Assembly: GCF_004364125.1 (NCBI RefSeq)
Contig: NZ_SNZV01000002.1
Coordinates: 124,001 to 188,000, forward strand
Origin: Sphingobacterium paludis
Lineage (GTDB): Bacteria; Bacteroidota; Bacteroidia; Sphingobacteriales; Sphingobacteriaceae
Length of the DNA: 64,000 nt
Reading direction: 5' to 3'
Numbering within the stretch: position 1 is the stretch's first letter; each line of letters opens with the position of its first letter. This document shows, in pieces, positions 35,819-45,481 of this stretch. Position numbers and translations under genes: made by a program. Under the pieces are notes generated by a model. It did no database searches, was not told the DNA's origin, and saw nothing but the letters and a program-made list of their open reading frames with translations.

Positions 35819-37435
35819 TTAGATCATAGCCGCAAGCAATTTCGGCGATGCTTGCCGAATTTCCTCAGAGGCCTCTTCTCGGTAAGCTTCAAAATTTTGG
35901 ATAAACAAGTTCGCTAATTTATCAGCCTGTTTATCGTATGCTTCTTTATCAGCCCAAGTGTCTCGTGGATTCAATATGGAATCTGGGGTACCTGGGCAAG
36001 ACTGTGGAACAAGCACGGAAAATGAGGGGTGCTTAACGAAATGCGCTTCTTGAAGCTGTCCACTTATCGCTGCCTGGATTAATGCGCGGGTGTAGCGCAA
36101 GCTGATGCGTTCACCTGCTCCATAGGCGCCACCGGTCCAGCCCGTGTTCACGAGCCAGACGTTTACTTGCGGGTTTTCTTCGAGCTTTTTGCCTAACAAT
36201 GTAGCGTATGCTGTAGGGTGGCTGGGTAAGAAAACTTTTCCAAAACATGCTGAAAACGTGGTTTGTGGTTCTGTGATACCTATTTCGGTACCCGCCACCT
36301 TCGCCGTATAGCCCGAAAGGAAATGATACATAGCTTGTGCTGTCGTCAATTTCGCAATTGGAGGAAGGACGCCAAAAGCATCGCAGGTCAGGAAGAAGAT
36401 GTTAGAAGGCGTGTTGCCGATGGAAGGTATCTTCGCTTGGTCAATGTATGCAATGGGATAAGCCGCGCGGGTATTCTCCGTAATGCTGCTATCACTATAG
36501 TTAACGATATTGGTGCCATCAAAAAAACGCGTATTTTCTAAGAGACTTCCCGGCCGTATAGCGGCATAAATTTGCGGCTCTTTATCTGCGTGGAGGTTGA
36601 TACATTTGGCGTAGCAGCCACCTTCAAAATTAAAGATAAGATCCTGCGACCAGCCGTGTTCGTCGTCACCAATTAACTTTCTAGTAGGATCGGCAGAGAG
36701 CGTCGTTTTTCCGGTGCCACTAAGCCCGAAGAATAGGGCTACGTCGCCGTTGCTCCCTTCATTCGCAGAACAATGCATTGGTAAGACACCGTGTTGGGGT
36801 AAAAGGAAATTCAATACCGAGAAAATGCCTTTTTTCATTTCGCCCGTGTAGGCGGTTCCACCGATCAGAATCATCTTTTTACTAAAGTTTATGATGGAAA
36901 AATTTTCCTGTCGTGTGCCATCTATAAGGGGATCGGCTAAGAACTCAGGAACTTGAAAAATCAGCCATTCGGGTTCAAAATCGTTCAAGGCTGTTGCTGT
37001 AGGATCGATGAAGAGATGATGGCAGAATAGATTCGCCCAAGGCGTAGTATTGATTACGGTTACGTTGATCCGGTAGGCAGGATCCGCACCGGCATGGCAA
37101 TGACGTTTCCAAAGCTCTTTTCCTTCGACGAAGCCCGTCATCTTTTCTAAAAGATTGTCAAACACTTCGGAGGATAGGGGAATGTTGATGTCGCCCCAGT
37201 CAACTGCTGCAGCAGTCGTTTCATCTTTGACGATAAACCGATCTTTAGGGGATCGACCTGTGAATTTTCCCGTGCTAATACAAAGTGCTCCCCTATCATT
37301 CAGGGTGCCTTGATTCCGTTCTAGAGTTTGTTCGACTAAGCGGCTTGCATCGAGCTGTATGTGTACATTGTTAGACAGTCTATGTAGTAACTGCCTCATG
37401 TTACATGGGTTTGGATATTTTTCTTCCTTAACCAT
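35819..37435 (-). CDS. pckA: Phosphoenolpyruvate carboxykinase (ATP)
   Basis: 538 residues, normal for the ATP-type enzyme. FTGRSPKDRFIVKD near the N-terminus, ANEGSNGDVALFFGLSGTGKTTLS (P-loop near residue 240), DDEHGW and the VNTGWTGGAYGAGERISLRYTRALI block are diagnostic. It turns oxaloacetate and ATP into phosphoenolpyruvate, the first step of gluconeogenesis. It is transcribed alone. The 196 bp upstream hold no feature I can name beyond an imperfect -7-like TACCTTAG. Confidence 0.97.
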   Translation of the reverse strand: MVKEEKYPNPCNMRQLLHRLSNNVHIQLDASRLVEQTLERNQGTLNDRGALCISTGKFTGRSPKDRFIVKDETTAAAVDWGDINIPLSSEVFDNLLEKMTGFVEGKELWKRHCHAGADPAYRINVTVINTTPWANLFCHHLFIDPTATALNDFEPEWLIFQVPEFLADPLIDGTRQENFSIINFSKKMILIGGTAYTGEMKKGIFSVLNFLLPQHGVLPMHCSANEGSNGDVALFFGLSGTGKTTLSADPTRKLIGDDEHGWSQDLIFNFEGGCYAKCINLHADKEPQIYAAIRPGSLLENTRFFDGTNIVNYSDSSITENTRAAYPIAYIDQAKIPSIGNTPSNIFFLTCDAFGVLPPIAKLTTAQAMYHFLSGYTAKVAGTEIGITEPQTTFSACFGKVFLPSHPTAYATLLGKKLEENPQVNVWLVNTGWTGGAYGAGERISLRYTRALIQAAISGQLQEAHFVKHPSFSVLVPQSCPGTPDSILNPRDTWADKEAYDKQADKLANLFIQNFEAYREEASEEIRQASPKLLAAMI

Positions 37436-37631
37436 ATCATAATTTGTTTATGCTGCTAAGGTAGAGAGAATATCAGTAGGATAAATCGTCAGGATATTTT
37501 TAGTAAATAATCGAACAAAAAACGTTAATTATTGAAAATATGCTACGCAAACTCGCTCCCCATAAAATTTTTATTAGACAATATTTCTAAGTATTGTTAA
37601 TGCAATAAATGTGTTTGGAGAATAAATGGCG

Positions 37632-38534
37632 TTAACTTGTGTATTTTAATGAAGTTTCTTCGTTTTCCACGTGTAACTGAATTGTTTTTCCTAATAGTAA
37701 ACTGTGGTTGTTATCGATGTGACCAGCGGGGTAACCGAAACAAACTGGAAAAGAGTATTCCGCTACTTTGTCTAAAATTATTTCCTCGAAACGTTGGCCA
37801 AAGGAGGGGTCGCTATCTTTCAGGCTGCTGAAGCCCCCGACAATCAAACCTTGCAACTTCGCAAGTTTTCCAGCACGCTTCAATGTCCATAGCATGCGGT
37901 CTATGTTATAGTAGGATTCACCCACATCCTCCATGAATAATATCTTGTCATCATATGAACCATCTGATGATGAAGCTAGGATGCTATGCAAGATCGCTAA
38001 ATTTCCGCCGATAAGCTGCCCGGCGCCTAATCCTGAGCGATTTGGAAACGAGGATTGCTGATAGCGATAATCCATATCCTCGCCGAAGATAGCTCTCCGC
38101 AACGATTCTAATGCTTCTGCTGTGCTGTCGTCAAACGACTTTGGCATTTGCCCGTGTATACTGGCCACGCCGATTTTATGTTGAAGATGGCTGTGTAGCA
38201 CGGTTATGTCGCTAAAACCAATAATCCATTTAGGCCGTTGTTCAAAACGGCCAAAATCTAGCCGGTCAATAATACGCACCGTGCCGTAACCGCCGCGGGC
38301 CGCGAAGATGGCTTTGATGTTGTCGTCATCCAATGCGCGTTGAAGATCGCTGGTTCGCAGATCGTCACTCCCTGCAAACTGGTTATGCTGCGCGCTTACC
38401 GTTTTGCCAATATCCACCTGCAATCCCCAATCTTGTAAAGCTTTCACCGCCACATTAATAGAGCCCTTTATGTAGCTCGCCGGACACACAATCGCAACCT
38501 TATCGCCAGGTTTAAGAAATTCAGGTATTTTCAT
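37632..38534 (-). CDS. LD-carboxypeptidase, peptidase family S66
   Basis: 300 residues. Starts KPGDKVAIVCPASY, the S66 N-terminal block. Catalytic features are the Ser in IGFSDITVLH (usual G[FY]SD), the Glu in FMEDVGESYYNIDRML and the His in GYPAGHIDNNHSLLLG. RGGYGTVRI is also conserved. S66 enzymes cleave L,D bonds in recycled murein peptides, or microcin C in the MccF branch; no signal peptide is present, consistent with cytoplasmic recycling. It diverges from metG. Confidence 0.92.
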   Translation of the reverse strand: MKIPEFLKPGDKVAIVCPASYIKGSINVAVKALQDWGLQVDIGKTVSAQHNQFAGSDDLRTSDLQRALDDDNIKAIFAARGGYGTVRIIDRLDFGRFEQRPKWIIGFSDITVLHSHLQHKIGVASIHGQMPKSFDDSTAEALESLRRAIFGEDMDYRYQQSSFPNRSGLGAGQLIGGNLAILHSILASSSDGSYDDKILFMEDVGESYYNIDRMLWTLKRAGKLAKLQGLIVGGFSSLKDSDPSFGQRFEEIILDKVAEYSFPVCFGYPAGHIDNNHSLLLGKTIQLHVENEETSLKYTS

Positions 38535-38565
38535 ACTGCACGCTTATTTTAAGCGCAAATTGAGT

Positions 38566-38573
38566 TATCTTTG
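38566..38573 (+). promoter_or_regulatory. -7 promoter box for metG
   Basis: TATCTTTG matches TAnnTTTG. It overlaps the most upstream in-frame TTG of the metG frame (38571), which rules that codon out as the start and supports TTG 38637. Confidence 0.55.
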
Positions 38574-38636
38574 TCAAAGAAGCAAGTCTTTTGTTTACTT
38601 TTTCAGTCGTTATTGTTATTTAAAAATCGTTATACC

Positions 38637-40706
38637 TTGAGTATTTTATCCAAAAACCGTTTTACTATTACTTCGGCTCTTCCCTATGCTAATGGGCCTT
38701 TACATATTGGACATCTCGCTGGCGCTTACATTCCGGCAGATATCTTTGTCCGTTTTTTGCGTTTGAACAAAAAAGAAGTTGTATTTGTATGCGGTTCCGA
38801 CGAACACGGAGCGGCAATCACGATCAAAGCGAAAAAAGAAGGTGTTACACCGCGCGAAATCATCGACAAATACAATAAACAGATTAAGGAAAGTTTTGAA
38901 GAATTTGGGATTGATTTTGATATTTACCATCGTACATCCGAACAGGTGCACCATGAGCTATCCCAAGAGTTTTTTTTGAATTTATATGAAAAAGGAGAAT
39001 TTATTGAGAAGTTTTCCGAGCAGTATTATGACGAAGAGTTTCATCAATTTCTTGCCGATCGGTATATCGTAGGAACTTGTCCGCACTGCCATAACGAAGG
39101 TGCCTATGGTGATCAATGTGAGAAATGTGGTACATCGTTGAATCCTACAGATCTTATCAATCCAAAGTCTACACTTAGCGGCAAAACACCCATCTTAAAA
39201 GAAACAAAGCACTGGTATCTGCCATTGGATAAATACCAACCTTGGTTGGAGAAGTGGTTGATTGAAGGCAAACGCCACGAATTGAAATCGAACGTCTTTG
39301 GACAATGTCAGTCCTGGCTCAAGTCTGGTTTGCAACCGCGTTCGATGACGCGCGATTTGGACTGGGGTGTCGATGTGCCTTTAGAAGAAGCTAAAGGAAA
39401 GAAGCTATATGTGTGGTTGGATGCACCAATTGGCTATATTTCTGCCACCAAGCAATGGGCATTGGATAATGGAAAAGATTGGGAGACTTATTGGAAGAAA
39501 CAAGCAAATCCAGCAGACGAATCTACCTTGATTCATTTCATTGGTAAGGATAATATTGTTTTCCACTGTATCATCTTCCCGGCCATTTTACATGCGCATG
39601 GAGAATATATCCTTCCGGAGAATGTGCCGGCTAACGAGTTTTTAAATTTAGAAGGTGATAAGCTTTCCACCTCTAGAAATCATGCAGTATGGTTACACGA
39701 CTATCTTGCAGAATTTCCTGGAAAGCAGGATGAGCTACGTTACGTGTTGAGCTCTATCCTGCCGGAAACGTCGGATAGCGAGTTTACCTGGAAAGATTTT
39801 CAGTCGCGTGTGAACAATGAGCTGGTTGCCATCTTAGGCAATTTTGTAAATCGGGTGATGGTGCTTTCACATAAATACTTTGCCGGTAAGGTTTCAATTG
39901 GATCCGCATTGACGGAACAAGATCATTCGGTATTGGCCGAATTGGCTAATTTCCCGAAAGATATTGAACAATCCATCGGACAATACCGTTTTCGCGAAGC
40001 ACTTAGCCACTTTATGAATGCGGCACGCTTGGGAAACAAATACCTAGCCGATGAGGAGCCGTGGAAGGTATATAAAGACGATCAGGAACGTGTCAAAACG
40101 GTGCTTTACGTTGCTACGCAGATTGTCGCGAATTTAGCCGTCCTTGCGCAACCATTTTTGCCACGTACCGCGAATAAGTTATTCGCCATGTTGAATCTTG
40201 CCGAACAAGATTGGAATCAGGCGGGTGCTACGACCATTGTCGCCGAGGGGCATGATTTGGGCGAGGCTGTTCTTCTTTTCGAAAAGATCACAGACGAGCA
40301 AGTAGCATCGCAGCTGCAAAAATTGGCGAATGCAAAAGCACAGAATGCTGCAAATAGTGCACAGGCCGAACCTGCAAAAGGCAATATCAGCTACGACGAC
40401 TTTATGAAGATGGATATCCGTATCGGTACCATTCTTGAAGCGGAAAAGGTGGCCAAGACAAAAAAACTCTTAAAGCTCAAAATCGATACGGGTATTGATC
40501 AACGTACGGTCGTATCCGGCATTGCCGAATACTTTGCAGCGGAAGATATTATCGGTAAGCAAGTGTCGATACTGGTGAATCTAGAACCTAGAGAGATAAA
40601 GGGGATCACGTCACAGGGGATGATCCTGATGGCGGAAGATGCTGACGGAAGATTAGATTTCGTTAATCCGACAACCGCGATTAAGCCAGGCAGTAGCGTT
40701 CGTTAA
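38637..40706 (+). CDS. metG: Methionine-tRNA ligase
   Basis: 689 residues from TTG 38637; no ATG precedes the conserved [22 protein letters not shown], and the alternative TTG at 38571 lies in the promoter. HIGH motif near residue 23, a zinc knuckle [17 protein letters not shown], and the KMSKS-type loop KLSTSR are present. A C-terminal EMAP-II/Trbp111-like tRNA-binding domain starts near [16 protein letters not shown]. It charges tRNA-Met. The gene is followed by a terminator that is also the first arm of repeat copy C. Confidence 0.95.
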   Translation: MSILSKNRFTITSALPYANGPLHIGHLAGAYIPADIFVRFLRLNKKEVVFVCGSDEHGAAITIKAKKEGVTPREIIDKYNKQIKESFEEFGIDFDIYHRTSEQVHHELSQEFFLNLYEKGEFIEKFSEQYYDEEFHQFLADRYIVGTCPHCHNEGAYGDQCEKCGTSLNPTDLINPKSTLSGKTPILKETKHWYLPLDKYQPWLEKWLIEGKRHELKSNVFGQCQSWLKSGLQPRSMTRDLDWGVDVPLEEAKGKKLYVWLDAPIGYISATKQWALDNGKDWETYWKKQANPADESTLIHFIGKDNIVFHCIIFPAILHAHGEYILPENVPANEFLNLEGDKLSTSRNHAVWLHDYLAEFPGKQDELRYVLSSILPETSDSEFTWKDFQSRVNNELVAILGNFVNRVMVLSHKYFAGKVSIGSALTEQDHSVLAELANFPKDIEQSIGQYRFREALSHFMNAARLGNKYLADEEPWKVYKDDQERVKTVLYVATQIVANLAVLAQPFLPRTANKLFAMLNLAEQDWNQAGATTIVAEGHDLGEAVLLFEKITDEQVASQLQKLANAKAQNAANSAQAEPAKGNISYDDFMKMDIRIGTILEAEKVAKTKKLLKLKIDTGIDQRTVVSGIAEYFAAEDIIGKQVSILVNLEPREIKGITSQGMILMAEDADGRLDFVNPTTAIKPGSSVR

Positions 40707-40764
40707 TTGTTATGAATTGAAGTGAAACGAGCGGCCATGCCCTTGTCCGCTTTGCAATAAGAAA

Positions 40765-40799
40765 TGCGTCATTGCTGGAAAGCACGACGCATTTTTTTT
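40765..40799 (+). terminator. Terminator after metG, formed by repeat copy C
   Basis: TGCGTC (40765-40770) pairs with GACGCA (40786-40791), with an inner TGCT/AGCA stem capped by GGAA, followed by eight T residues. The first arm of the dispersed repeat thus works as an intrinsic terminator. Confidence 0.85.
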
Positions 40800-40844
40800 G
40801 AGATGTAAGATCGCCTCGTCGTCGTTCGGCCTTCTCGCGATAAC
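40766..40844 (+). repeat. Dispersed palindromic repeat, copy C
   Basis: Begins GCGTCATTGCTGGAAAG, has a shortened centre, and ends CGGCCTTCTCGCGATAAC, the same end as copy A read on its own strand. It lies between the convergent metG and brnQ genes. Confidence 0.8.
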
Positions 40845-40904
40845 CTTAACGTTTTACTTATCAAGACTGCCCCATCTGTTGATCAGCCAATTTGTGCCCC
40901 TCGT

Positions 40905-42203
40905 CTAGGAGCGCGTCGTGTTTCCCCGTAGACGTTCAACGCCCCAAGTAATGCAAAACGCCAAGAATGAAGGAACAACCCAGCCCAACTCATAGGAAAA
41001 AAAAGGAATGTTGTTTAATAAAGCAAATTGATTAGGCGTGAGTAGGTTGAGAATGTTTAACACATTGCATACGGCCACTATCGTAGAAGCGATTAATGCA
41101 GCAATATAAGGCGATTTCGAAGGTACCCAACGACCGAAAAATACGACATACAGGACTAATGTAATCACAATAGGATAGACAAAGGCGAGCGGCGGATACG
41201 CAAACTGAATGATATTGTCTACACCAGTAATGGATAATACACCGGAGACAAGACAGGTAAGCGTTACGAGCAAGGTGTAACTAAGCCTACCACGGGTCAG
41301 TTCACTGAAAAATGTGCCCACAGCAGCCGCGAGCGCAATTGCGGTTGTTAGGCAAGCCAGGGCTATACTTAATGCGATCGCCAGCGTGCCGTATTTTCCC
41401 AAAATACGATTTGAAATATGGATCAGCAGTTCAGAGCGTTTTACAGCCATATCTTCTATTCCTGCTGTAGCACCGAGGTAGATAAGTCCGCCATAGATAA
41501 AAAGGAGACAAACGGCGGCCAAAGCACCTGAGGCAATAACCACTTTATTCTTTTCACGAATGGAATGATACCCCTTCGCTTTTGTTGCTGCAATAATAAT
41601 CCCCGCAAAAATGACGGAAGCCAAGACATCCAATGTTTGGTACCCTTCCGTAAAGCCTAGGGAAAAGGATTCGGTGCTGGATAACGCTGTTGCGCTGGGT
41701 AACGATGGTGGATACAAAATGCCAGCCACGATCAATACCGTAAGGATGATCAACAAAAAAGGGGTAAGAAGATTTCCAACCAAATCGACAACTTTTGATG
41801 GTACAATAGCGAAGAGCCAGACGACAATAAAAAATGCCAACGATGTCCACAGCGGGTTGCTGTCAGGAAATGACGGTAGTATCCCGACTTCATACGTGGT
41901 GGCCGCTGTTCTTGGTAGTGCGATGAGTGGACCGATACAGATCATAATAATCGTGCCCAGCACAGTCGCTAAATTTTTGTTTACCCGATGTCCCAGATCG
42001 CTGAATGTTTCTCCGGATTGGGTAACGGATAGAATGCCGAGGAAGGGCAAGAGGATTCCCGTTAGGCCGAAGGCCAATATCGTTATCCAAATGTGGCTAC
42101 CAACCTGTATGCCTATAAACGGCGGAAGTAGTAAATTCCCGGCCCCGAAAAACATGGCAAATAAGGCAAATCCGATAGTAGCGATGTCTCCAATCTTTCT
42201 CAT
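40905..42203 (-). CDS. brnQ: Branched-chain amino acid transporter, LIVCS family
   Basis: 432 residues, about twelve hydrophobic helices. The N-terminal FALFAMFFGAGNLLLPPFIGIQVG is the BrnQ hallmark, with SQSGETFSDLG-type and PRTAATTYEVG segments after it. It imports Leu, Ile and Val with Na+ or H+. The start is 9 bp after the folP stop, so it is co-transcribed with folP, though the two have no clear metabolic link. Confidence 0.95.
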   Translation of the reverse strand: MRKIGDIATIGFALFAMFFGAGNLLLPPFIGIQVGSHIWITILAFGLTGILLPFLGILSVTQSGETFSDLGHRVNKNLATVLGTIIMICIGPLIALPRTAATTYEVGILPSFPDSNPLWTSLAFFIVVWLFAIVPSKVVDLVGNLLTPFLLIILTVLIVAGILYPPSLPSATALSSTESFSLGFTEGYQTLDVLASVIFAGIIIAATKAKGYHSIREKNKVVIASGALAAVCLLFIYGGLIYLGATAGIEDMAVKRSELLIHISNRILGKYGTLAIALSIALACLTTAIALAAAVGTFFSELTRGRLSYTLLVTLTCLVSGVLSITGVDNIIQFAYPPLAFVYPIVITLVLYVVFFGRWVPSKSPYIAALIASTIVAVCNVLNILNLLTPNQFALLNNIPFFSYELGWVVPSFLAFCITWGVERLRGNTTRS

Positions 42204-42212
42204 GAAGTTTTC

Positions 42213-43052
42213 TTAAAAAAGTAAATCCACTACCTGCTTTGTTTCTTTTACATCATGCACACGCAAGATCTGTACGCCCTTGGTCAGCAACAATGTATTC
42301 AGCGCGATCGTTCCCGGCAGGGAATCTTGCGCCGAGATGCCCAGCTTTTTATAAATCATCGACTTGCGAGAAATACCGCCTAGGAGCGGCAGGCCGAAAT
42401 AGTGTAGCTCATCGACACGGTGCAAGAGTTCGTGGTTTTGGTCGATGGTCTTCGCAAATCCAAATCCTGGATCCAATATAATATCTTGTACACCCAAAGA
42501 CCGCAACACACTTATTTTTTCACCCAAGAAGGTGGCGACGTCAACAACGATATCATCATACTGCGTGAATTGCTGCATGTTTTCAGGCACGCCGCGCATG
42601 TGCATCAAAACATAAGGCACTTTCAGACGGGCAACGGTGCCGAACATATGGTCGTCAATGGTTCCAGCAGATATATCGTTGATGAGTTGTGCACCCGCTT
42701 TCACCGCTTCTTCTGCCACATCCGCACGGAAGGTATCAATAGATAGCTTACAGTCTGGATACTTTGTACGCAAGCCTTCCATAACAGGCAGGGCTCTATC
42801 CATTTCTTCCTGTGCGCTGATCAGCCGGGCGCCGGGACGCGAGGAAAAGGCTCCAATATCCAAGATATCTGCTCCATCTTGCAACAGTTGTTCAGCCTTG
42901 GCCATGGCCAGATCCGCACGATAATGTTGGCCGCCATCAAAAAAGGAATCAGGCGTTACATTCAAAATCCCCATAATCAGTGGACGTTCGAAGCTGAAAA
43001 GCTGTCCACCTAAATTTAGCGATTGCGCTGCTGTCGTTTGTAAATGCATCAT
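42213..43052 (-). CDS. folP: Dihydropteroate synthase
   Basis: 279 residues. Motifs: IMGILNVTPDSFFDGGQHY, ADILDIGAFSSRPGA (the usual STRPG reads SSRPG), SIDTFRADVAEEA, LINDISAG, YVLMHMRGVPENMQ, DIILDPGFGFAKT and GGISRKSMI. It joins p-aminobenzoate to the pterin in folate synthesis. Two Met codons open the frame. brnQ follows within 9 bp. Confidence 0.96.
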   Translation of the reverse strand: MMHLQTTAAQSLNLGGQLFSFERPLIMGILNVTPDSFFDGGQHYRADLAMAKAEQLLQDGADILDIGAFSSRPGARLISAQEEMDRALPVMEGLRTKYPDCKLSIDTFRADVAEEAVKAGAQLINDISAGTIDDHMFGTVARLKVPYVLMHMRGVPENMQQFTQYDDIVVDVATFLGEKISVLRSLGVQDIILDPGFGFAKTIDQNHELLHRVDELHYFGLPLLGGISRKSMIYKKLGISAQDSLPGTIALNTLLLTKGVQILRVHDVKETKQVVDLLF

Positions 43053-43135
43053 GTAACGCGAAGATAAATAAAAACGGAAAGAAATTAATTGGTGATCGTA
43101 ATGCGATTGCCTGTATACCGTGGGAAAGATGCAAT

Positions 43136-43166
43136 AGAAAAGGCTACCTCTTTTAAAGTAGCCTCT
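43136..43166 (-). terminator. Terminator after the DUF4920 gene
   Basis: On the minus strand AGGCTAC and GTAGCCT (43158-43164 and 43141-43147) form a 7-bp stem with a 10-nt loop followed by TTTTCT. It ends the dapD-yciO-DUF4920 operon. Confidence 0.75.
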
Positions 43167-43189
43167 GGTATACGCAATAATAACGTTCT

Positions 43190-43666
43190 CTAGTTAAGTA
43201 CGACTACACCATCTGCCACGATGCTAATGTCCGTCTTGGGTTTCGTAATTTTGGCAATTTCTTCCTTCGAGGCACCTTTGTCTTCGGCGTAATGTTGTAA
43301 CCACTCTACCGATGTTTCTTTCATTTTCGCACGACCTTCAACCGCGATTTTTTTGCCTACGATATCGGCCGGCACAAAGTATCCGTAATCGGTAAAGCGA
43401 ACCATGACCGACTCTCCATCCGCACGTTTCAATGTCAAGAAACAACCTTTCTTTTTGCAGACTTCCACTACTTCTCCCGTTATCTTCCCAATAAAGTTCT
43501 CATTTTTCTGCAGCTTCTTTTCCAAATCAGCTACAGAGATCGCATCTTGGGCATCAATCTTTTTGCCGTATTGCACACCTTTTTTCGCAGGTGTGAGCTG
43601 TTGCTGCGCGAAGCTCATACTTAAAGCAACGAATGTGCAGATGAGCATACCGATTATTTTTTTCAT
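43190..43666 (-). CDS. DUF4920 exported protein
   Basis: 158 residues. Signal peptide MKKIIGMLICTFVALSMSFAQ. The mature part matches DUF4920 as I know it from Bacteroidota: KITGEVVEVCKKKGCFLTLKRADGESVMVRFTDYGYFVPADIVGKKIAVEGRA, an OB-like beta segment with a CxxxxC pair that could bind metal or form a disulfide. Function unknown. It is 8 bp downstream of the yciO-like gene and last in the operon. Confidence 0.82.
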   Translation of the reverse strand: MKKIIGMLICTFVALSMSFAQQQLTPAKKGVQYGKKIDAQDAISVADLEKKLQKNENFIGKITGEVVEVCKKKGCFLTLKRADGESVMVRFTDYGYFVPADIVGKKIAVEGRAKMKETSVEWLQHYAEDKGASKEEIAKITKPKTDISIVADGVVVLN

Positions 43667-43674
43667 GATATTTG

Positions 43675-44256
43675 CTATTTACGTAAAAATTCAAATTTTC
43701 CACTTGGATCGAGTTTCATTACTGTTGAGGATCGACCGTCTCCCTTCTCATGTTGCCCGTATTTCACCACGTAATCTACACCTGAAAGGATCTGCTCCGA
43801 AATATCGTCGAAAGACATGGGAGAGGCATCGCCGCTGATATTGGCACTCGTTGAAATAATAGGCTTCCGAAAGCGTTGTAGCACCTGTTCACAAAAAGGA
43901 TGGCGCACGATCCGTATGCCTACACTCCCGTCATCTGCGATGGCATTTTCAGCGAGGTTCTTTGCTTTCGAATACACAATGGTCAATGGCCTATCAGCAT
44001 ACTCAATCAATTCGTAAGCAACCTCTGGGATGTCGTTGACGTAGCTCGCGAGTTGGTTGTCATTGTGGAGCAGCACAATCAAACTCTTACTTTTATCGCG
44101 ACCCTTTAACGCGAAAATCTTTTCGACAGCTTCTTTATTTGTCGCATCGCAACCGATACCCCAAATGGTGTCCGTCGGATAAAGAATAAGCCCTCCGTTT
44201 TTCAACGTTTCAAGGGCCTTATTCAAGTCTTCTCTATCGATAAATGCGCGATGCAT
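43675..44256 (-). CDS. Sua5/YciO/TsaC-family protein (threonylcarbamoyl-AMP synthase type)
   Basis: 193 residues. LKNGGLILYPTDTIWGIGCDATN, IFALKGRDKSKSLIVLLH, RPLTIVYSKAKN, SVGIRIVRHPF and PIISTSANISGDASP are the YrdC-fold motifs. TsaC/Sua5 makes threonylcarbamoyl-AMP for the t6A37 modification of tRNA. At this length it is the short form without the Sua5 C-terminal domain; YciO paralogues of uncertain role look alike. The start overlaps the dapD stop by one base. Confidence 0.9.
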   Translation of the reverse strand: MHRAFIDREDLNKALETLKNGGLILYPTDTIWGIGCDATNKEAVEKIFALKGRDKSKSLIVLLHNDNQLASYVNDIPEVAYELIEYADRPLTIVYSKAKNLAENAIADDGSVGIRIVRHPFCEQVLQRFRKPIISTSANISGDASPMSFDDISEQILSGVDYVVKYGQHEKGDGRSSTVMKLDPSGKFEFLRK

Positions 44257-45083
44257 TAAACGGCTACATTGTGTTCGCGTAAAGCATCATTCAAAGAGGT
44301 TTTCTTATCTGTTGATTCTTTACGTTGTCCTATGATTAATGCACATGGAACTTGGTATTCGCCAGCTTCAAATTTTTTGGTGTACGAGCCGGGAATAACC
44401 ACCGAGCGTGCCGGTACATAACCTTTGTATTCCACAGGTTCTGGTCCGGAAACATCAATAATTTTAGTGGACGCTGTCAATACTACGTTTGCACCCAAGA
44501 CGGCCTCTGTTTCTACGCGGATACCTTCGACCACAATGGCACGAGAGCCCACAAAAACATTGTCTTCGATAATAACAGGTGCAGCTTGAACTGGCTCAAG
44601 CACTCCGCCAATACCAACACCACCACTTAAGTGGACGTTTTTGCCGATTTGTGCACAAGAACCTACTGTTGCCCAGGTATCGACCATGGTACCCTCATCC
44701 ACATATGCACCAATGTTGACGTAAGAAGGCATCATAATGACCCCTTTTGAAAGGTAGGCGCCATAACGAGCGCTTGCACCAGGCACCACACGAACGCCTA
44801 ACTCCTTATAGTTCGTTTTCAATTTCATTTTATCGAAATACACAAACGGGCCGTTGTCAATTTCTTTCATTTCCCGAATAGGGAAATACAGGATAACCGC
44901 TTTTTTAATCCAGTCGTTTACATGCCAGCGCGTGCCAATTGGCTCGGCCACACGAAGCTCGCCTTCATCCAATTTCTGGATTACCACCGTAATGGCTTCA
45001 AAGTATTCTTTATATTCTAATAATTGTCTGTCTTCCCAAGCGTCTTCAACCAGCTTCTGCAGTTTCTGTAATTCCAATTCCAT
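44256..45083 (-). CDS. dapD: Tetrahydrodipicolinate N-succinyltransferase
   Basis: 275 residues from ATG 45083 (MELELQKL); the frame runs on to 45131 through low-complexity A/T sequence that is not credible coding. A helical N-terminal domain is followed by a left-handed beta-helix of hexapeptide repeats (MMPSYVNIGAYVDEGTMVDTW, IGKNVHLSGGVGIGGV, VFVGSRAIVVEG). It acts in the succinylase branch of lysine and diaminopimelate synthesis. First gene of the operon with the YciO-like and DUF4920 genes. Confidence 0.95.
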   Translation of the reverse strand: MELELQKLQKLVEDAWEDRQLLEYKEYFEAITVVIQKLDEGELRVAEPIGTRWHVNDWIKKAVILYFPIREMKEIDNGPFVYFDKMKLKTNYKELGVRVVPGASARYGAYLSKGVIMMPSYVNIGAYVDEGTMVDTWATVGSCAQIGKNVHLSGGVGIGGVLEPVQAAPVIIEDNVFVGSRAIVVEGIRVETEAVLGANVVLTASTKIIDVSGPEPVEYKGYVPARSVVIPGSYTKKFEAGEYQVPCALIIGQRKESTDKKTSLNDALREHNVAV

Positions 45084-45190
45084 TTTGAAAATTAAAAAGT
45101 AAAAAGTAAAAATTAAAAAATAGTAATTCAAAAGTGAAAGTTCAAAAATGAAAAGTAAAAATCCAAAAGTGAAAATTCAAAAGTGAAAAT
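45084..45190 (-). repeat. T-rich degenerate tandem repeat upstream of dapD
   Basis: On the dapD strand this reads as repeated units such as GAATTTTCACTTTT and TTTTTACTTTTTAATTTT. The string TTTTTAATTTTTACTTTT (45119-45102) is identical to one upstream of rpsO. Orientation relative to the gene is the same in both. Confidence 0.7.
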
Positions 45191-45468
45191 TCGGAAGATG
45201 AATTACTGCTTATTTCTGTATAACAGCGCATCTTCTCTACCACAAAGATTATAATTTTTTGGCGAATCAGCATGCTTACCGTTCTAAAATTCCTAGAAGT
45301 GCCTCTTTAGATTTATATGCTAGAATTGTGTATAGCCTATTTTTGGCAGCCTGTGCAAATTTTCCACGGCTAGCAGGTCGGCGATATATTTAAAATTTAA
45401 TGGAGGTTACAGTCAAAATGAGACCTAAAAAATGAGTAGATAAATTTTAAACAGGTTCTAAATTGCTG
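45191..45468. other. Gene-free stretch between dapD leader and the S4-domain gene
   Basis: About 280 bp between divergent genes. I see no credible coding region, RNA gene or strong hairpin; only very short ORFs occur. It presumably holds the two divergent promoters. Confidence 0.6.
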
Positions 45469-45476
45469 TAATTTTG
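45469..45476 (+). promoter_or_regulatory. -7 promoter box directly before the S4-domain gene
   Basis: TAATTTTG matches TAnnTTTG and ends 6 bp before ATG 45482. If transcription begins 4-7 bp past the box, the mRNA would have almost no leader. Confidence 0.5.
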
Positions 45477-45481
45477 TGTAC

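Noticed and set aside
38571..38636. TTG 38571 as the metG start
   Set aside because: It overlaps a good -7 promoter box, and the extra residues are not part of MetRS.
41611..42216. 201-codon plus-strand open frame antisense to brnQ
   Set aside because: Shadow of the BrnQ frame; composition is that of reversed hydrophobic helices.
45084..45131. Upstream extension of the dapD frame
   Set aside because: It translates the T-rich repeat into an artificial Phe/Leu/Tyr stretch; DapD normally starts near MELELQ.
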